64,000 nt of DNA from Ruminococcus sp. (GTDB lineage: Bacteria > Bacillota > Clostridia > Oscillospirales > Ruminococcaceae). The DNA lies in the NCBI GenBank assembly GCA_017397925.1, contig JAFQHO010000084.1, forward strand, positions 62,001 to 126,000, written 5' to 3'. Position numbers and translations under genes: made by a program. The notes beneath the pieces are model-generated. The model ran no database searches, had not been told where the DNA came from, and saw only the letters and a list, made by a program, of their open reading frames with translations. Below are positions 45,843-53,994 of this stretch, in pieces (position 1 is the stretch's first letter; each line of letters opens with the position of its first letter).

Positions 45843-46280
45843 TTATATACCCGATGAGCCGAAGCCGTTTCCGCCTCTTTCAGTTTCTGTGAGTGTATCG
45901 CTTATTTCAATTTCGGGGAAAAGTACCTTTGTGGGTATAAGCTGAGCAATTCTCATACCGTCCTCAACGGTAAAAGGCTCTTTTCCGTGGTTTATGAGTG
46001 GTATGAACCAGGCACCTCTGTAGTCGCTGTCAACAACGCCCACGCAATTGGCGAGAGTAACGCCGAATTTGGTAGAAAGTCCCGAACGGGGATAAATCAG
46101 CAGTGCCACGTCATCACAGTCGGTCATAGCCGTAAGTCCCGTCGGAATCATTTTGATCTCGTTGGGAGCAAGTACAACAGGCTCATCGACTCTTGCACAT
46201 ATATCAAGACCTGCACTGGCAGGAGTTGCACGAGAGGGGATAACAGCCTTTTCGTCTAATTTTTTAAAAGTGAGTTTCAT
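45843..46280 (-). CDS. dut: dUTP diphosphatase
   Basis: 145-residue trimeric dUTPase hydrolysing dUTP to dUMP. The five motifs are seen in order: GLDICA, PRSGLSTKFGV, GVVDSDYRG, RIAQLIP and the Gly-rich end RGGNGFGSSG. It overlaps the U32 peptidase gene by four bases. Confidence 0.95.
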   Translation of the reverse strand: MKLTFKKLDEKAVIPSRATPASAGLDICARVDEPVVLAPNEIKMIPTGLTAMTDCDDVALLIYPRSGLSTKFGVTLANCVGVVDSDYRGAWFIPLINHGKEPFTVEDGMRIAQLIPTKVLFPEIEISDTLTETERGGNGFGSSGI

Positions 46281-48316
46281 ATATTTTCACAAACTCCTCT
46301 GTAGTATAGTCCTCTTGTCACGCTGTCAGCAGGTTTTTTGCCCTGTATAGCGGCAATTGTACCGTTTTTGTCCTCATTGTGGAGCAAAAGGGCAAGAAAT
46401 GCGGTATTTTTGAATTTGTCCGCCCTGTCAGCCATACATAGAATATCGGAGTTGAGAATTTCAACATAGTCCTTGGAGCAGGCAACGGGCAGTTTTCGTG
46501 AAGTTCTGTCAATGAGTAAGCCTGTACAGTTTTTGCAGCCGATTTCATTTTTTATGGGGCAATTCCGCGTAAGCATAAGGGGAAGTCTGCCATAAATCAG
46601 CGCACCAAGCGGCAGGGAGGTATGTATATTTTCAAGCTGATCAAGCGTTATTTCAGGGGATATCACGCAATCCTCAAAACCGAGATTTTGCAGATATTCT
46701 GCCGAATATGAATTGAAAACATTCATAGTGAAGCTGCCGTGTAGAGTAAAACCAAGAGCTTTTCCAACAGCGGCGCCGTCAATGGTATGGCAGAGAATAC
46801 GGCTTATACCGAGATTTTTCAGTTCCGAAAGACGGGCAGAAAGCTTTTCCTCGTCCACAATAAACCGTGGAGGGGAAATGATTATTTTTTCACAGGAAAT
46901 AGCTTCTGCAAGTTCCGGAGTAATGATGTTTTCGGGAATAACCACAAATTCCGACAGCTCAGCGGCGACGATAGCCTGTTCTGCAGTCCGACAGAATGTC
47001 CTCACAGGCGGATTATTGCTGTGCGGAGGGATATTCTTCGGTTTTTCGGGAGTATAGTCCGTAATTGTATATCTCGGTTTATTATACTCGGCCAGCATTT
47101 CTGTTAATTTTTCAACAGCAAAACGGCGGAGTTCATTTAATTTACCTGCGGGGATAAAAAGACCGTCGTCAATATCCGCCGTAATATTTCCCAGGGTGAA
47201 AACCGTATCTCCCAGTTTCGAAAGCTGCTTTTCAAGAGTTTCCCTTGAAGTGGGAGATTTCTGTGCAATATCTGGAATATCGCCTGTAACCTCAGCAGAA
47301 AGCTCGCCGCATACAGCCAGAAGCTTTACAGGCTGCCCTGATTTTATTACGCCGTGGAAATCCACAGAATAAACGGCACGTTCACTTCTGTACAATCCGT
47401 GGAGCGTGGGGATAATTTCCTTTGCGGCAATAACATCCTCTTTTTCGCGGACACCGAACATATCCTGTCTTTTTCCCGAAAAATATCCGTCAGTGAAGCC
47501 GCTTCGGGAGAATATTCCGCGGAGCATCTTCATATCGGGAGAATTGCCGTCAAGGGCGGTTTTCAGCTCCGAAACAGCGGCGGCAATATATTCGGGACGC
47601 TTCATACGTCCCTCAATTTTAAGGGAATTAACACCGATTTTACGCAGTTTATCAGTGTTTTCAAGCAGTGACAGGTCTTTAAGGGATAAAGCAGCCGAAT
47701 TTTTATTTCCGTTGGCTGAAAATGGCAGTCGGCAAGCTTGTCCACAGCAGCCACGATTGGCAGAGCGCGAGCCGATAACAGCAGACATATAGCACTGTCC
47801 CGAAACAGACATACAAAGCGCACCGTGAACGAAAACCTCAACCTCAATATCTTCTTTGCAGATTTTTCCGAGGGTATCAGCAGATAGCTCACGGGCAGGC
47901 ACAACACGGGAAAAGCCCATATCCTTGAGCAGTTTTGCACCTGCGGCAGTATGTACCGAAAGCTGAGTAGAGCCGTGAAGAACGGCATCGGGAACGGCAG
48001 AGCGTATAATAGACGCAGCACCTAAATCCTGCACAATAAAGCCGTCAACGCCGAATTCAGCGGATTTTTTGATAAAACCGCAGAAATCGCAGGCTTCATC
48101 ATCGGAAATAATAGTATTTACCGCAAGATACAGCTTTACACCGTGGATATGGCACAGCCTTACAGCCTCGGCAAGCTCCTCATCGGAGAAATTGGAGGCA
48201 TTATTTCTTGCAGAATAGCTTTTTCCGCCGATGTATACCGCGTCAGCGCCTGTGCGTATAGCGGCAGTCAAAGCTTCGGGACTTCCGGCAGGGGCGAGAA
48301 TTTCGGGGAGCTTCAT
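46277..48316 (-). CDS. U32 family peptidase
   Basis: 679 residues. The U32 signature (EVFVHGALCMSVSGQCYMS) is near 160-180, followed by CCGQACRLPF; a C-terminal extension beyond 400 corresponds to the longer RlhA/YdcP-type members. Relatives include collagenase-like proteins and enzymes of 23S rRNA hydroxylation or prephenate-dependent tRNA hydroxylation (RlhA, TrhP), so peptidase activity is doubtful. Overlaps zapA by four bases. Confidence 0.88.
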   Translation of the reverse strand: MKLPEILAPAGSPEALTAAIRTGADAVYIGGKSYSARNNASNFSDEELAEAVRLCHIHGVKLYLAVNTIISDDEACDFCGFIKKSAEFGVDGFIVQDLGAASIIRSAVPDAVLHGSTQLSVHTAAGAKLLKDMGFSRVVPARELSADTLGKICKEDIEVEVFVHGALCMSVSGQCYMSAVIGSRSANRGCCGQACRLPFSANGNKNSAALSLKDLSLLENTDKLRKIGVNSLKIEGRMKRPEYIAAAVSELKTALDGNSPDMKMLRGIFSRSGFTDGYFSGKRQDMFGVREKEDVIAAKEIIPTLHGLYRSERAVYSVDFHGVIKSGQPVKLLAVCGELSAEVTGDIPDIAQKSPTSRETLEKQLSKLGDTVFTLGNITADIDDGLFIPAGKLNELRRFAVEKLTEMLAEYNKPRYTITDYTPEKPKNIPPHSNNPPVRTFCRTAEQAIVAAELSEFVVIPENIITPELAEAISCEKIIISPPRFIVDEEKLSARLSELKNLGISRILCHTIDGAAVGKALGFTLHGSFTMNVFNSYSAEYLQNLGFEDCVISPEITLDQLENIHTSLPLGALIYGRLPLMLTRNCPIKNEIGCKNCTGLLIDRTSRKLPVACSKDYVEILNSDILCMADRADKFKNTAFLALLLHNEDKNGTIAAIQGKKPADSVTRGLYYRGVCENI

Positions 48317-48681
48317 TCAAGACTGTCCTTGAGCTGACGAAGTTTTATCATATTTTCAAGCTGAACGATTTTAGCCTTAAGAGCCTCAACCTCTTTCTGA
48401 GCAGAATCACGCTCAATACGGCTTTTACCGGCCTCATCCACATATTCCTTAGTCTGAGTGCGGATGTTGTCAAGACGCTGATTAGCCTTGTTAAGGTCAT
48501 CAAGAACACTAAGAGCAACCATAATAGCGGCAGTATAAGGAGAAGTACCGCTTCCTGAGCTCATATGCTCGTTGATTTTCGCCTCCAAAGCACGGGCGAG
48601 GGAGTATACATAATTGGGTGATTCTGCGGTTCTAAGCTTGTATTCCTTTCCGCAGATTACAACTTTAACATCGTTAAGCAT
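48313..48681 (-). CDS. zapA: Cell division protein ZapA
   Basis: 122 residues: an N-terminal beta/alpha head with VVICGKEYKLRT and a long C-terminal coiled coil (about 70-118). ZapA crosslinks FtsZ filaments. First gene of the zapA-U32-dut-DUF4321-mreBCD-pbp2 operon, with AAAGGAA in front. Confidence 0.88.
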   Translation of the reverse strand: MLNDVKVVICGKEYKLRTAESPNYVYSLARALEAKINEHMSSGSGTSPYTAAIMVALSVLDDLNKANQRLDNIRTQTKEYVDEAGKSRIERDSAQKEVEALKAKIVQLENMIKLRQLKDSLE

Positions 48682-48710
48682 TTTTTTGTTTCCTTTCTGT
48701 ATTTCTTTTT

Positions 48711-48737
48711 AGTCATTAGCTTTTAGCCGTTAGCTTT
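48711..48737. repeat. TTAGCC-type tandem tract
   Basis: Another short run of the TTAGC(C/T) repeat between murC and zapA, 65 bases from a palindrome (48802-48827), the same pairing of motifs as at 4166, 5283 and 37044. Confidence 0.55.
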
Positions 48738-48801
48738 ATGTACGGCAAATTTACAGTTGAACGCTAATTCGCAGGGGCTGTCTATGAAAAAATATGTCTT
48801 G

Positions 48802-48827
48802 ATGGGACGATGTGGGAATCGTCCCAT
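48802..48827 (-). terminator. Palindrome after murC, probable terminator
   Basis: ATGGGACGAT and ATCGTCCCAT are perfect arms with a six-base loop. On the minus strand a T-rich stretch (ATATTTTTT) follows some ten bases later. Also a member of the window-wide palindrome family. Confidence 0.55.
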
Positions 48828-48836
48828 ATATTAAAT

Positions 48837-50249
48837 TTATTTCTCTGATAATTTACTGATAATCATCTTAGCAATTTTATAAGCGTCACCACAGCCGAGA
48901 GTGATAACAAGGTCGCCCGGCTGAGCATTTTCGCATACATAGTCGCATATCTGACCGAAGTTGAAATATTTTCTTTCATCAGTCCATTCAACTTCTTCAT
49001 CCTGAGGGAACCATATACAATCAGGAATTTGCTCTGCGAGATGACGGGTAAAAATGCCGTAGGTGTTCTTTTCACGGCTTCCCATAATATCCGTAAGTAC
49101 GGTATAATCAGGGATTTGCAGTACACGTACAAAGTCATCAAGGAGCAGCTTTGTGCGGCTGAAAGTGAAAGGCTGGAAAATCGCCCATACCTTGCGGAAA
49201 TTCATTTCCATAGCCGCTTTGAGAGTAGCCTCAAGCTCAGTGGGGTGATGAGCATAGTCATCAACGATAGTAATGCCGTTGACCTCGCCCAGCTTATCAA
49301 AACGGCGCTTTGCACCGCGGAAATCCTCAAGACCTTTAGCAATATGCTCAAACTCAACATCACAGTAACGAGCCGCAGCAACAGCAGCAAGGGAGTTGAG
49401 AACATTGTGGATACCTGCAACGTGGAGAGTAATTTCACCCAGCTTTTCGCCCTTGTACATAGCGTCATAAGTGGTGAGCAGTCCGTTGTGGACGATATTT
49501 TCGGGATAGTAATCACAGCTGTTATCACTTCCGAAGGTAATAATTTCCTTACCCGTAACGCCCTCTAAGGATTTCATAGAATTTTCGTCAGAACCGTTGA
49601 TTATTATACACTTAGACGTATTCTGATTAAACTTTCGGAATGATTCGATTATATTTTCAAGTGTTCCGAAGTAGTCGAGGTGGTCAGCGTCAATATTGAG
49701 AACGACTGAAATATCGGGGAGAAATTTAAGGAAGTGGTCCTCAAATTCACAGGATTCGCATATAAGGATATCACTTGAACCAGCCTTGCCGCTTCCGCCG
49801 ATACAGGGGAGTTTTCCGCCGATATAAGCGGAGAGATCGACACCTGCCGTAAACATAATCTGAGTAATCATAGAGGTTGTGGAAGTTTTTCCGTGAGTAC
49901 CGGAAACGCATACAGCCCTGTCATACCAGCCTGTAACGATACCGAGGAGGTCGGCACGTTCCAGAACGGGAACGCCGCTTTCCTTTGCAGCAATGAGTTC
50001 GGGATTATCCGCCATAATAGCAGCAGTGTGAACGATAAGGTCAGCACCCTGGATATTTTCAGCTCTCTGCCCGATAAATACGGGAATACCCATATTTCTC
50101 ACAGCGTCGAGAGTTTCTGTTTCGTTATTGTCGGAGCCTGTGAGGTAGTAACCCTGTCCGTGGAGGATTTGTGCGAGGGGATACATACCCGAGCCGCCGA
50201 TACCGATAAAATGAATATGTTTTTTTCCGTTTAAAATGTTTCTGTCCAA
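48837..50249 (-). CDS. murC: UDP-N-acetylmuramate-L-alanine ligase MurC
   Basis: About 470 residues; adds L-Ala to UDP-MurNAc. Dinucleotide-like FIGIGGSGM, ATP loop GTHGKTSTT, and DDYAHHPTE are present in order. The TTG at 50249 is preferred because AAAGG lies seven to eight bases upstream; the GTG at 50258 would overlap the ribosome binding site. It has its own promoter and a structured leader. Confidence 0.94.
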   Translation of the reverse strand: MDRNILNGKKHIHFIGIGGSGMYPLAQILHGQGYYLTGSDNNETETLDAVRNMGIPVFIGQRAENIQGADLIVHTAAIMADNPELIAAKESGVPVLERADLLGIVTGWYDRAVCVSGTHGKTSTTSMITQIMFTAGVDLSAYIGGKLPCIGGSGKAGSSDILICESCEFEDHFLKFLPDISVVLNIDADHLDYFGTLENIIESFRKFNQNTSKCIIINGSDENSMKSLEGVTGKEIITFGSDNSCDYYPENIVHNGLLTTYDAMYKGEKLGEITLHVAGIHNVLNSLAAVAAARYCDVEFEHIAKGLEDFRGAKRRFDKLGEVNGITIVDDYAHHPTELEATLKAAMEMNFRKVWAIFQPFTFSRTKLLLDDFVRVLQIPDYTVLTDIMGSREKNTYGIFTRHLAEQIPDCIWFPQDEEVEWTDERKYFNFGQICDYVCENAQPGDLVITLGCGDAYKIAKMIISKLSEK

Positions 50250-50271
50250 ATATATCACCTTTCTTTTTTTG

Positions 50272-50330
50272 AGGCAATAGCGCTCAGAATTCGTACAAAG
50301 CCGTCAAGCGGACTTTGGGCGGTGTTGCCT
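50272..50330 (-). promoter_or_regulatory. Structured murC leader
   Basis: AGGCAA (50325-50330 on the complement) and TTGCCT (50272-50277 on the complement) close a stem enclosing a second hairpin, CAAAG-CCG/CGG-CTTTG, at 50296-50317. It sits between the promoter and the murC ribosome binding site. No known riboswitch or T-box motif was recognised. Confidence 0.4.
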
Positions 50331-50369
50331 TTGATAAGGTACAATTAGCCATAGTAAACCTATTCTATT

Positions 50370-50398
50370 ATTATACTATATTTTTTCGATTATTTCAA
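50370..50398 (-). promoter_or_regulatory. Sigma-A promoter of murC
   Basis: On the minus strand TTGAAA (plus 50393-50398), 17-bp spacer, TATAAT (plus 50370-50375). The start near 50363 leaves a leader of about 110 bases. The rest of 50399-50520 is AT-rich with nothing recognised. Confidence 0.75.
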
Positions 50399-50522
50399 TA
50401 GTTAAAAAGGAAAAATATGAGGGAATTTTAAAATGTTTTCGTTCATTTCTTGTAAATAATTTGAATTTTTATTTTAAATAGAGGGAATATCATAAAAATA
50501 ATGGAATTTTTGTAAAAATGTA

Positions 50523-50551
50523 TTGCTTTTTTTATTAATATAGGTTATAAT
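50523..50551 (+). promoter_or_regulatory. Sigma-A promoter of spoVG
   Basis: TTGCTT at 50523-50528, 17-bp spacer, TATAAT at 50546-50551; leader of about 85 bases with AAGGAGG before the start codon. Confidence 0.7.
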
Positions 50552-50642
50552 ATAGTAAGACATATATGAAGCCGATTATTAGGGTTGGTTTATTATTTGG
50601 AGTATATGAAATATATGTCAGTCATAAGGAGGTTTTTTTACA

Positions 50643-50996
50643 ATGCAGATCACAGACGTAAAAATCAGAAAGCTGATGTCAAGCGGCAGACTTCGTGCTG
50701 TAGTGTCAATCACAATAGATGATATGCTTGCAGTACACGACATCAAGGTAGTACAGGGCGATGAGAGATTATTTGTAGCAATGCCCAGCCGCAAGGACGA
50801 AAACGGAATATTCCGTGATATCGTTCACCCTATTTCACCGGAAGCAAGACGTTCTATTGAGGAGAACATACTTGAAGCATACGAGCGTCAGGCAGCGCTT
50901 ATGGCAGCAGAGGAGGAAGCTGCAAGCGCATTTGAAGCCGCTGTAGAGGCTACATACGCCGCAACAGTTGAAGCTGTTAAAGAAACAGCTGAATAA
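50643..50996 (+). CDS. spoVG: SpoVG regulator
   Basis: 117 residues: SpoVG opening MQITDVKIRKL, the strand VVSITIDDMLAVHDIKVV and the binding segment FVAMPSRKDENGIFRDI(V)HP. SpoVG is a small nucleic-acid-binding regulator affecting septation, sporulation and capsule in Firmicutes. The extra C-terminal 30 residues are Ala/Glu-rich. Monocistronic, with its own promoter. Confidence 0.93.
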   Translation: MQITDVKIRKLMSSGRLRAVVSITIDDMLAVHDIKVVQGDERLFVAMPSRKDENGIFRDIVHPISPEARRSIEENILEAYERQAALMAAEEEAASAFEAAVEATYAATVEAVKETAE

Positions 50997-51082
50997 TATA
51001 GAAAACAAGGCAAGGTTAATAAATAAAAAAAGGAGTGGTTTGCCCGATAATATAACTGCTGAGTTGTCAGAAAGTGTATAAT

Positions 51083-51209
51083 CGGAACGAGTGGAAAATC
51101 AAAGTTAATACGCAAATGGCTGTTGTATGGCAGCTTTATTTGTGTTGCAATAATGATTTTCGCTCTGCATATTCAACGTTTTACCGCAGAGAAATCTGCG
51201 GTTTTTTTA
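51083..51209 (+). other. Structured non-coding stretch ending in a terminator
   Basis: CGCAAAT..GGCTG and GCAGC..ATTTGTG form a stem around 51110-51150, and the stretch ends in the terminator at 51183. This may be the 3' end of the spoVG transcript or a small RNA; no known RNA family was recognised. Confidence 0.3.
51183..51209 (+). terminator. Rho-independent terminator
   Basis: ACCGCAGA and TCTGCGGT arms with a GAAA tetraloop, followed by a run of T. Confidence 0.85.
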
Positions 51210-51265
51210 TTATTTTGATTATTTATTAACTGAGCCTTGAATATAAATATATGGAGGAAATAAAA

Positions 51266-51733
51266 ATGTTATCCGTAAAAGAGATCATATCTGAAAGTTT
51301 AAAGGAAGCAATTACAATTGAAATTATGGGAAATCTCCCCGAATGGTTCAGTCCGCCGGAGGATATTCCTGTAAAAGCAGAAATTCATAAGAAGTATCCA
51401 TTTTATGCAGTCTATGAAAATGATAGTTGTATAGGGTTTGCTGCATTGAAAATCCATAATGAGCAAACTGCTGAAATTTACAATTTAGGAGTACTAAAGG
51501 AATTTCACAGAAAGGGCGCAGGACATATGCTTATTGAAGCCTGCAAAAATTACTGTATCAAGAACAAAAAACAATTTCTTACAGTAAAAACCCTTGATGA
51601 ATCAGCAGTTTATGAGCCATACAACGGCACAAGAGCATTTTACAAAAAAGAAGGATTTATCCCTCTTGAAGTATTCACAAGCTATTGGGATGAAGAGAAC
51701 CCGTGTTTATTTCTTGTGAAAGCTATAAGATAA
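51266..51733 (+). CDS. GNAT family N-acetyltransferase
   Basis: 155 residues with the GNAT core: IGFAALKIHNEQTAEIYNLGV, the acetyl-CoA loop KEFHRKGAGHMLI (Q/RxxGxG/A form) and FYKKEGFIPLEVF near the C-terminus. Substrate unknown. ATG 51266 follows GGAGG at 51254-51258; the ATG at 51251 is too early. Between two terminator-like hairpins. Confidence 0.85.
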   Translation: MLSVKEIISESLKEAITIEIMGNLPEWFSPPEDIPVKAEIHKKYPFYAVYENDSCIGFAALKIHNEQTAEIYNLGVLKEFHRKGAGHMLIEACKNYCIKNKKQFLTVKTLDESAVYEPYNGTRAFYKKEGFIPLEVFTSYWDEENPCLFLVKAIR

Positions 51734-51749
51734 ACTGAACGATATGAAA

Positions 51750-51775
51750 AACCTGCCCGATTTCTCGGGCAGGTT
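51750..51775 (+). terminator. Hairpin after the GNAT gene
   Basis: Perfect 11-base arms AACCTGCCCGA and TCGGGCAGGTT with loop TTTC; the following bases are only moderately T-rich. Confidence 0.6.
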
Positions 51776-51842
51776 AGTCTGTATAAAAAGGCATATTTTA
51801 TTTAAGGGCGAGCAATGCTCGCCCTATATTGCTATATTGTCT
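51776..51842. repeat. Inverted copy of the 295-365 repeat
   Basis: The reverse complement of this stretch matches 295-365 with few differences, including the palindrome GGGCGAGCA/TGCTCGCCC (51806-51824), the TTAAATAAA flank and the TATGCCTTTTTATACAGA end. Confidence 0.75.
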
Positions 51843-52693
51843 TAATTTTTATTGTCTGCCAACCGCACAGGGACCCATATTTCGCCATACTCTTTCTCGA
51901 CATAAAATTCAAGGTTATAATTGCCGTCAAGTTCGTATTCCTTGCAGTTAGGGAGCCATTCAGTCCAGATTTTGGTATTGACATCCTGCAAAGCCTTCGG
52001 ACATTCGCCGCGGTAGGGGAAAACAGCCCATAATCCGGCGGAAAAAGTGTGAGTTGTACAGCCGTCAGGGATTTCGTTCCAAGGGAAATACAAATCGGAA
52101 ATGAAGTAATTGAATTCCTTTCCGTTATTGAAATCCTTGTCATTTCCGTCAACGCAGGCACCGAACATACCCTTGATTATTTCGCCGCCTCCGTTTGAGT
52201 AATGCTCCGCCCAGAATTTGGGAATTTCGGTATAGGAAGTATCCGCGCTGAATCTTCTGCATTTACCCATAATAGTGAAAGCTGCCTTTTCAACAATTTT
52301 GTACTCAATCATAGTACCGCCCTCCAGTGTTAATTTTATTTTCAGCGGTGCAAAGCTTTTGATATTTGCACCTTTTTTCTTTGCCGCAGAGGGGGATATA
52401 CCGTGGAATTTCATAAATGCGCGAGTGAAGCTGTCGGGGGAGTCATAGCCGTATTTCACAGCCGTGTCAATGACCTTGATATCGAGGGTTGAGAGTTCCT
52501 CAGCGGCAAGAGTAAGCCGCCTGTTGCGGATATATTCGCCGACAGTAAAGCCGCACAGCACGTTAAAAATCTTCTGAAAATAGAAAGGGGAGATGTAAGC
52601 CTTAGCGGCAATATCCTCTATATTCAGTTCTTCCGTGAGATTATCCTCGATATATTGTAAGGCATTTTGCAAACCCTCAGTCCAGCTGCTCAT
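51842..52693 (-). CDS. AraC family regulator with GyrI-like effector domain
   Basis: 283 residues. Two helix-turn-helix units at 8-107 (IEDIAAKAYISPFYFQKIF and DTAVKYGYDSPDSFTRAF), then a GyrI-like small-molecule-binding domain from about 122. This is the MarA/SoxS/Rob-like AraC plus effector-binding layout. It is likely to be an activator of a nearby or self promoter; the inverted repeat at 52712-52736 overlaps its own -10 region. Confidence 0.87.
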   Translation of the reverse strand: MSSWTEGLQNALQYIEDNLTEELNIEDIAAKAYISPFYFQKIFNVLCGFTVGEYIRNRRLTLAAEELSTLDIKVIDTAVKYGYDSPDSFTRAFMKFHGISPSAAKKKGANIKSFAPLKIKLTLEGGTMIEYKIVEKAAFTIMGKCRRFSADTSYTEIPKFWAEHYSNGGGEIIKGMFGACVDGNDKDFNNGKEFNYFISDLYFPWNEIPDGCTTHTFSAGLWAVFPYRGECPKALQDVNTKIWTEWLPNCKEYELDGNYNLEFYVEKEYGEIWVPVRLADNKN

Positions 52694-52711
52694 ATATGTA
52701 CATCCTTTCCT

Positions 52712-52736
52712 CTGTGTTGTTTATATTATAACACAG
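52712..52736 (-). promoter_or_regulatory. Operator-like inverted repeat over the araC-type gene promoter
   Basis: CTGTGTT and AACACAG are perfect seven-base arms 11 bases apart; the TATAAT on the minus strand lies between them and no good -35 is seen, as expected for a regulated or self-regulated promoter. Confidence 0.5.
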
Positions 52737-52782
52737 AAATTTCATAAATACCCGACTTTTTGTGCTGTAAAATGCAGAGGTA

Positions 52783-52990
52783 TTATGCAGGCGTAGATAT
52801 CATCCGCCCCTGCACAAAGATAATATAATATAACGTAACTTAGAAAAACATATAACAGTTAATTTTGTACATCACTTACAATTTCAACTGTTGATAATTA
52901 TCTAAAACGTAGAAAATAAAAATTATTTTTCAATAATCAACCATTTTTGGTTGAAAAAAGGCCGATTTTTGCCCTTATATAGAGGGGTAT
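52783..52990 (+). repeat. Long intergenic repeat, copy B, with palindromic unit
   Basis: Matches 380-561 in the same direction from CCGCCCCTGCAC to GAGGGGTAT. Preceded by a degenerate palindrome unit (52790-52810). The second arm of the AACAGTTAA stem differs from copy A by a change that keeps pairing. The stretch 52694-53007 otherwise holds only the AraC operator. Confidence 0.75.
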
Positions 52991-53007
52991 ATTCAAAAAA
53001 CGAAAAA

Positions 53008-53337
53008 TCACTTTCTGATAAAATCATTGTCGGCAGGATTTTCAGTTTCGGCAGAAACATATCTTTCCACAGTCATATGCAGGTCATACTTTTCACGGAG
53101 GGCAATAATCTCCTGCATCATAGGCGTGCCGTGATGAACATCAAGAGCCTGTTGATTTTCCCAGCTGTCAATAAGGAGGAGGGTATCGGGATTATCAATA
53201 GGAAAGAAGTAATCGTATCTTATATTTCCTTTTTCTGCACGGATCTTATCAACAATACCCCGTTTAATCATTTCCTCGGCGAATTTTCGGGCATTCCCGT
53301 CTTTGCCGTTATAATATATATTTACAGTAATAGCCAT
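53008..53337 (-). CDS. Putative quinol monooxygenase (ABM domain)
   Basis: 109 residues with the antibiotic biosynthesis monooxygenase (YgiN-type) fold: MAITVNIYYNGKDGNARKFAEEM, then LLIDSWENQQALDVHH. Small ferredoxin-like dimers that oxidise quinols or act as degradation enzymes. The ATG at 53337 is chosen by GGAGG seven bases upstream; the longer frame is not conserved-looking. It lies between repeat copy B and the palindrome at 53429. Confidence 0.8.
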   Translation of the reverse strand: MAITVNIYYNGKDGNARKFAEEMIKRGIVDKIRAEKGNIRYDYFFPIDNPDTLLLIDSWENQQALDVHHGTPMMQEIIALREKYDLHMTVERYVSAETENPADNDFIRK

Positions 53338-53428
53338 ATTTTCCTCCATTTCACCTATTATCGCGCGTTCTTGTGGGACTGCCGGGGGCAGCCTATACAA
53401 ATCCGCTATTTCACGTCATTATGTGTAA

Positions 53429-53447
53429 GGGCGGATATCATCCGCCC
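53429..53447. repeat. Palindromic unit
   Basis: GGGCGGAT and ATCCGCCC arms; member of the window-wide family, between the monooxygenase gene and the NUDIX gene end. Confidence 0.7.
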
Positions 53448-53454
53448 GATATGC

Positions 53455-53991
53455 TCATATTTTCAGTATCCTTGCCGCTTTAAGAATAGCAATCTGAGTC
53501 TTTCCATCGCGGATAGTACCGTTCATAACAAGTTCAACGGCTTCAGACAGCGGAATTTTCTCCACATCGAGGAATTCGTCCTCATCAAGATTCTGATGTG
53601 TAAATTCCAGACCTTTAGCAAGGTACATATGGGTAATCTCCGAGTTATAGGCAGGAGTGGGAAGCATTTCACCCAGGTCAATCAGCTCCCTGCAAGTGAA
53701 GCCTGTTTCTTCCATAAGCTCACGTTTTCCGCATATTTCAGGGGATTCGCCCCTTTCGAGTTTTCCGGCAGGTACTTCACGGGTAGTAGTGCCAAAGGGA
53801 TAGCGGAACTGTTTTACAAGGTAAATTTCGTTGTTATCAGTCACGGGTATAACGCACACACCGCCGTTATGCCAGAGAACATCGCGAAAAGCCGTATTTT
53901 CGTTCTCTAAAAGCACCGTATCGTGGGTGATATTGAAAATCAACCCCTCATAGACAGTTTCGCTCTTTATCATTTTTTCTTCAAGATGCAT
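53455..53991 (-). CDS. NUDIX hydrolase (ADP-ribose pyrophosphatase-like)
   Basis: 178 residues. NUDIX box [20 protein letters not shown] plus TGF, preceded by [16 protein letters not shown] typical of ADP-ribose pyrophosphatases. Hydrolyses ADP-ribose or related nucleotide sugars to remove toxic metabolites. The start is three bases downstream of the yfhO-like stop on the same strand. Confidence 0.9.
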   Translation of the reverse strand: MHLEEKMIKSETVYEGLIFNITHDTVLLENENTAFRDVLWHNGGVCVIPVTDNNEIYLVKQFRYPFGTTTREVPAGKLERGESPEICGKRELMEETGFTCRELIDLGEMLPTPAYNSEITHMYLAKGLEFTHQNLDEDEFLDVEKIPLSEAVELVMNGTIRDGKTQIAILKAARILKI

Positions 53992-53994
53992 GTC

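Noticed and set aside
48785-48838. Fifteen-codon frame starting MKKYVLMGR
   Set aside because: It lies inside the palindrome and has no good Shine-Dalgarno at normal spacing.
51040-51081. TTG-start 13-codon frame after spoVG
   Set aside because: Only a moderate ribosome binding site and very short; no conservation can be judged.
52951-53910. 319-codon frame on the + strand
   Set aside because: It runs antisense across the monooxygenase and NUDIX genes, has no homology-like motifs, and starts in the repeat; the minus-strand genes have clear motifs and ribosome binding sites.
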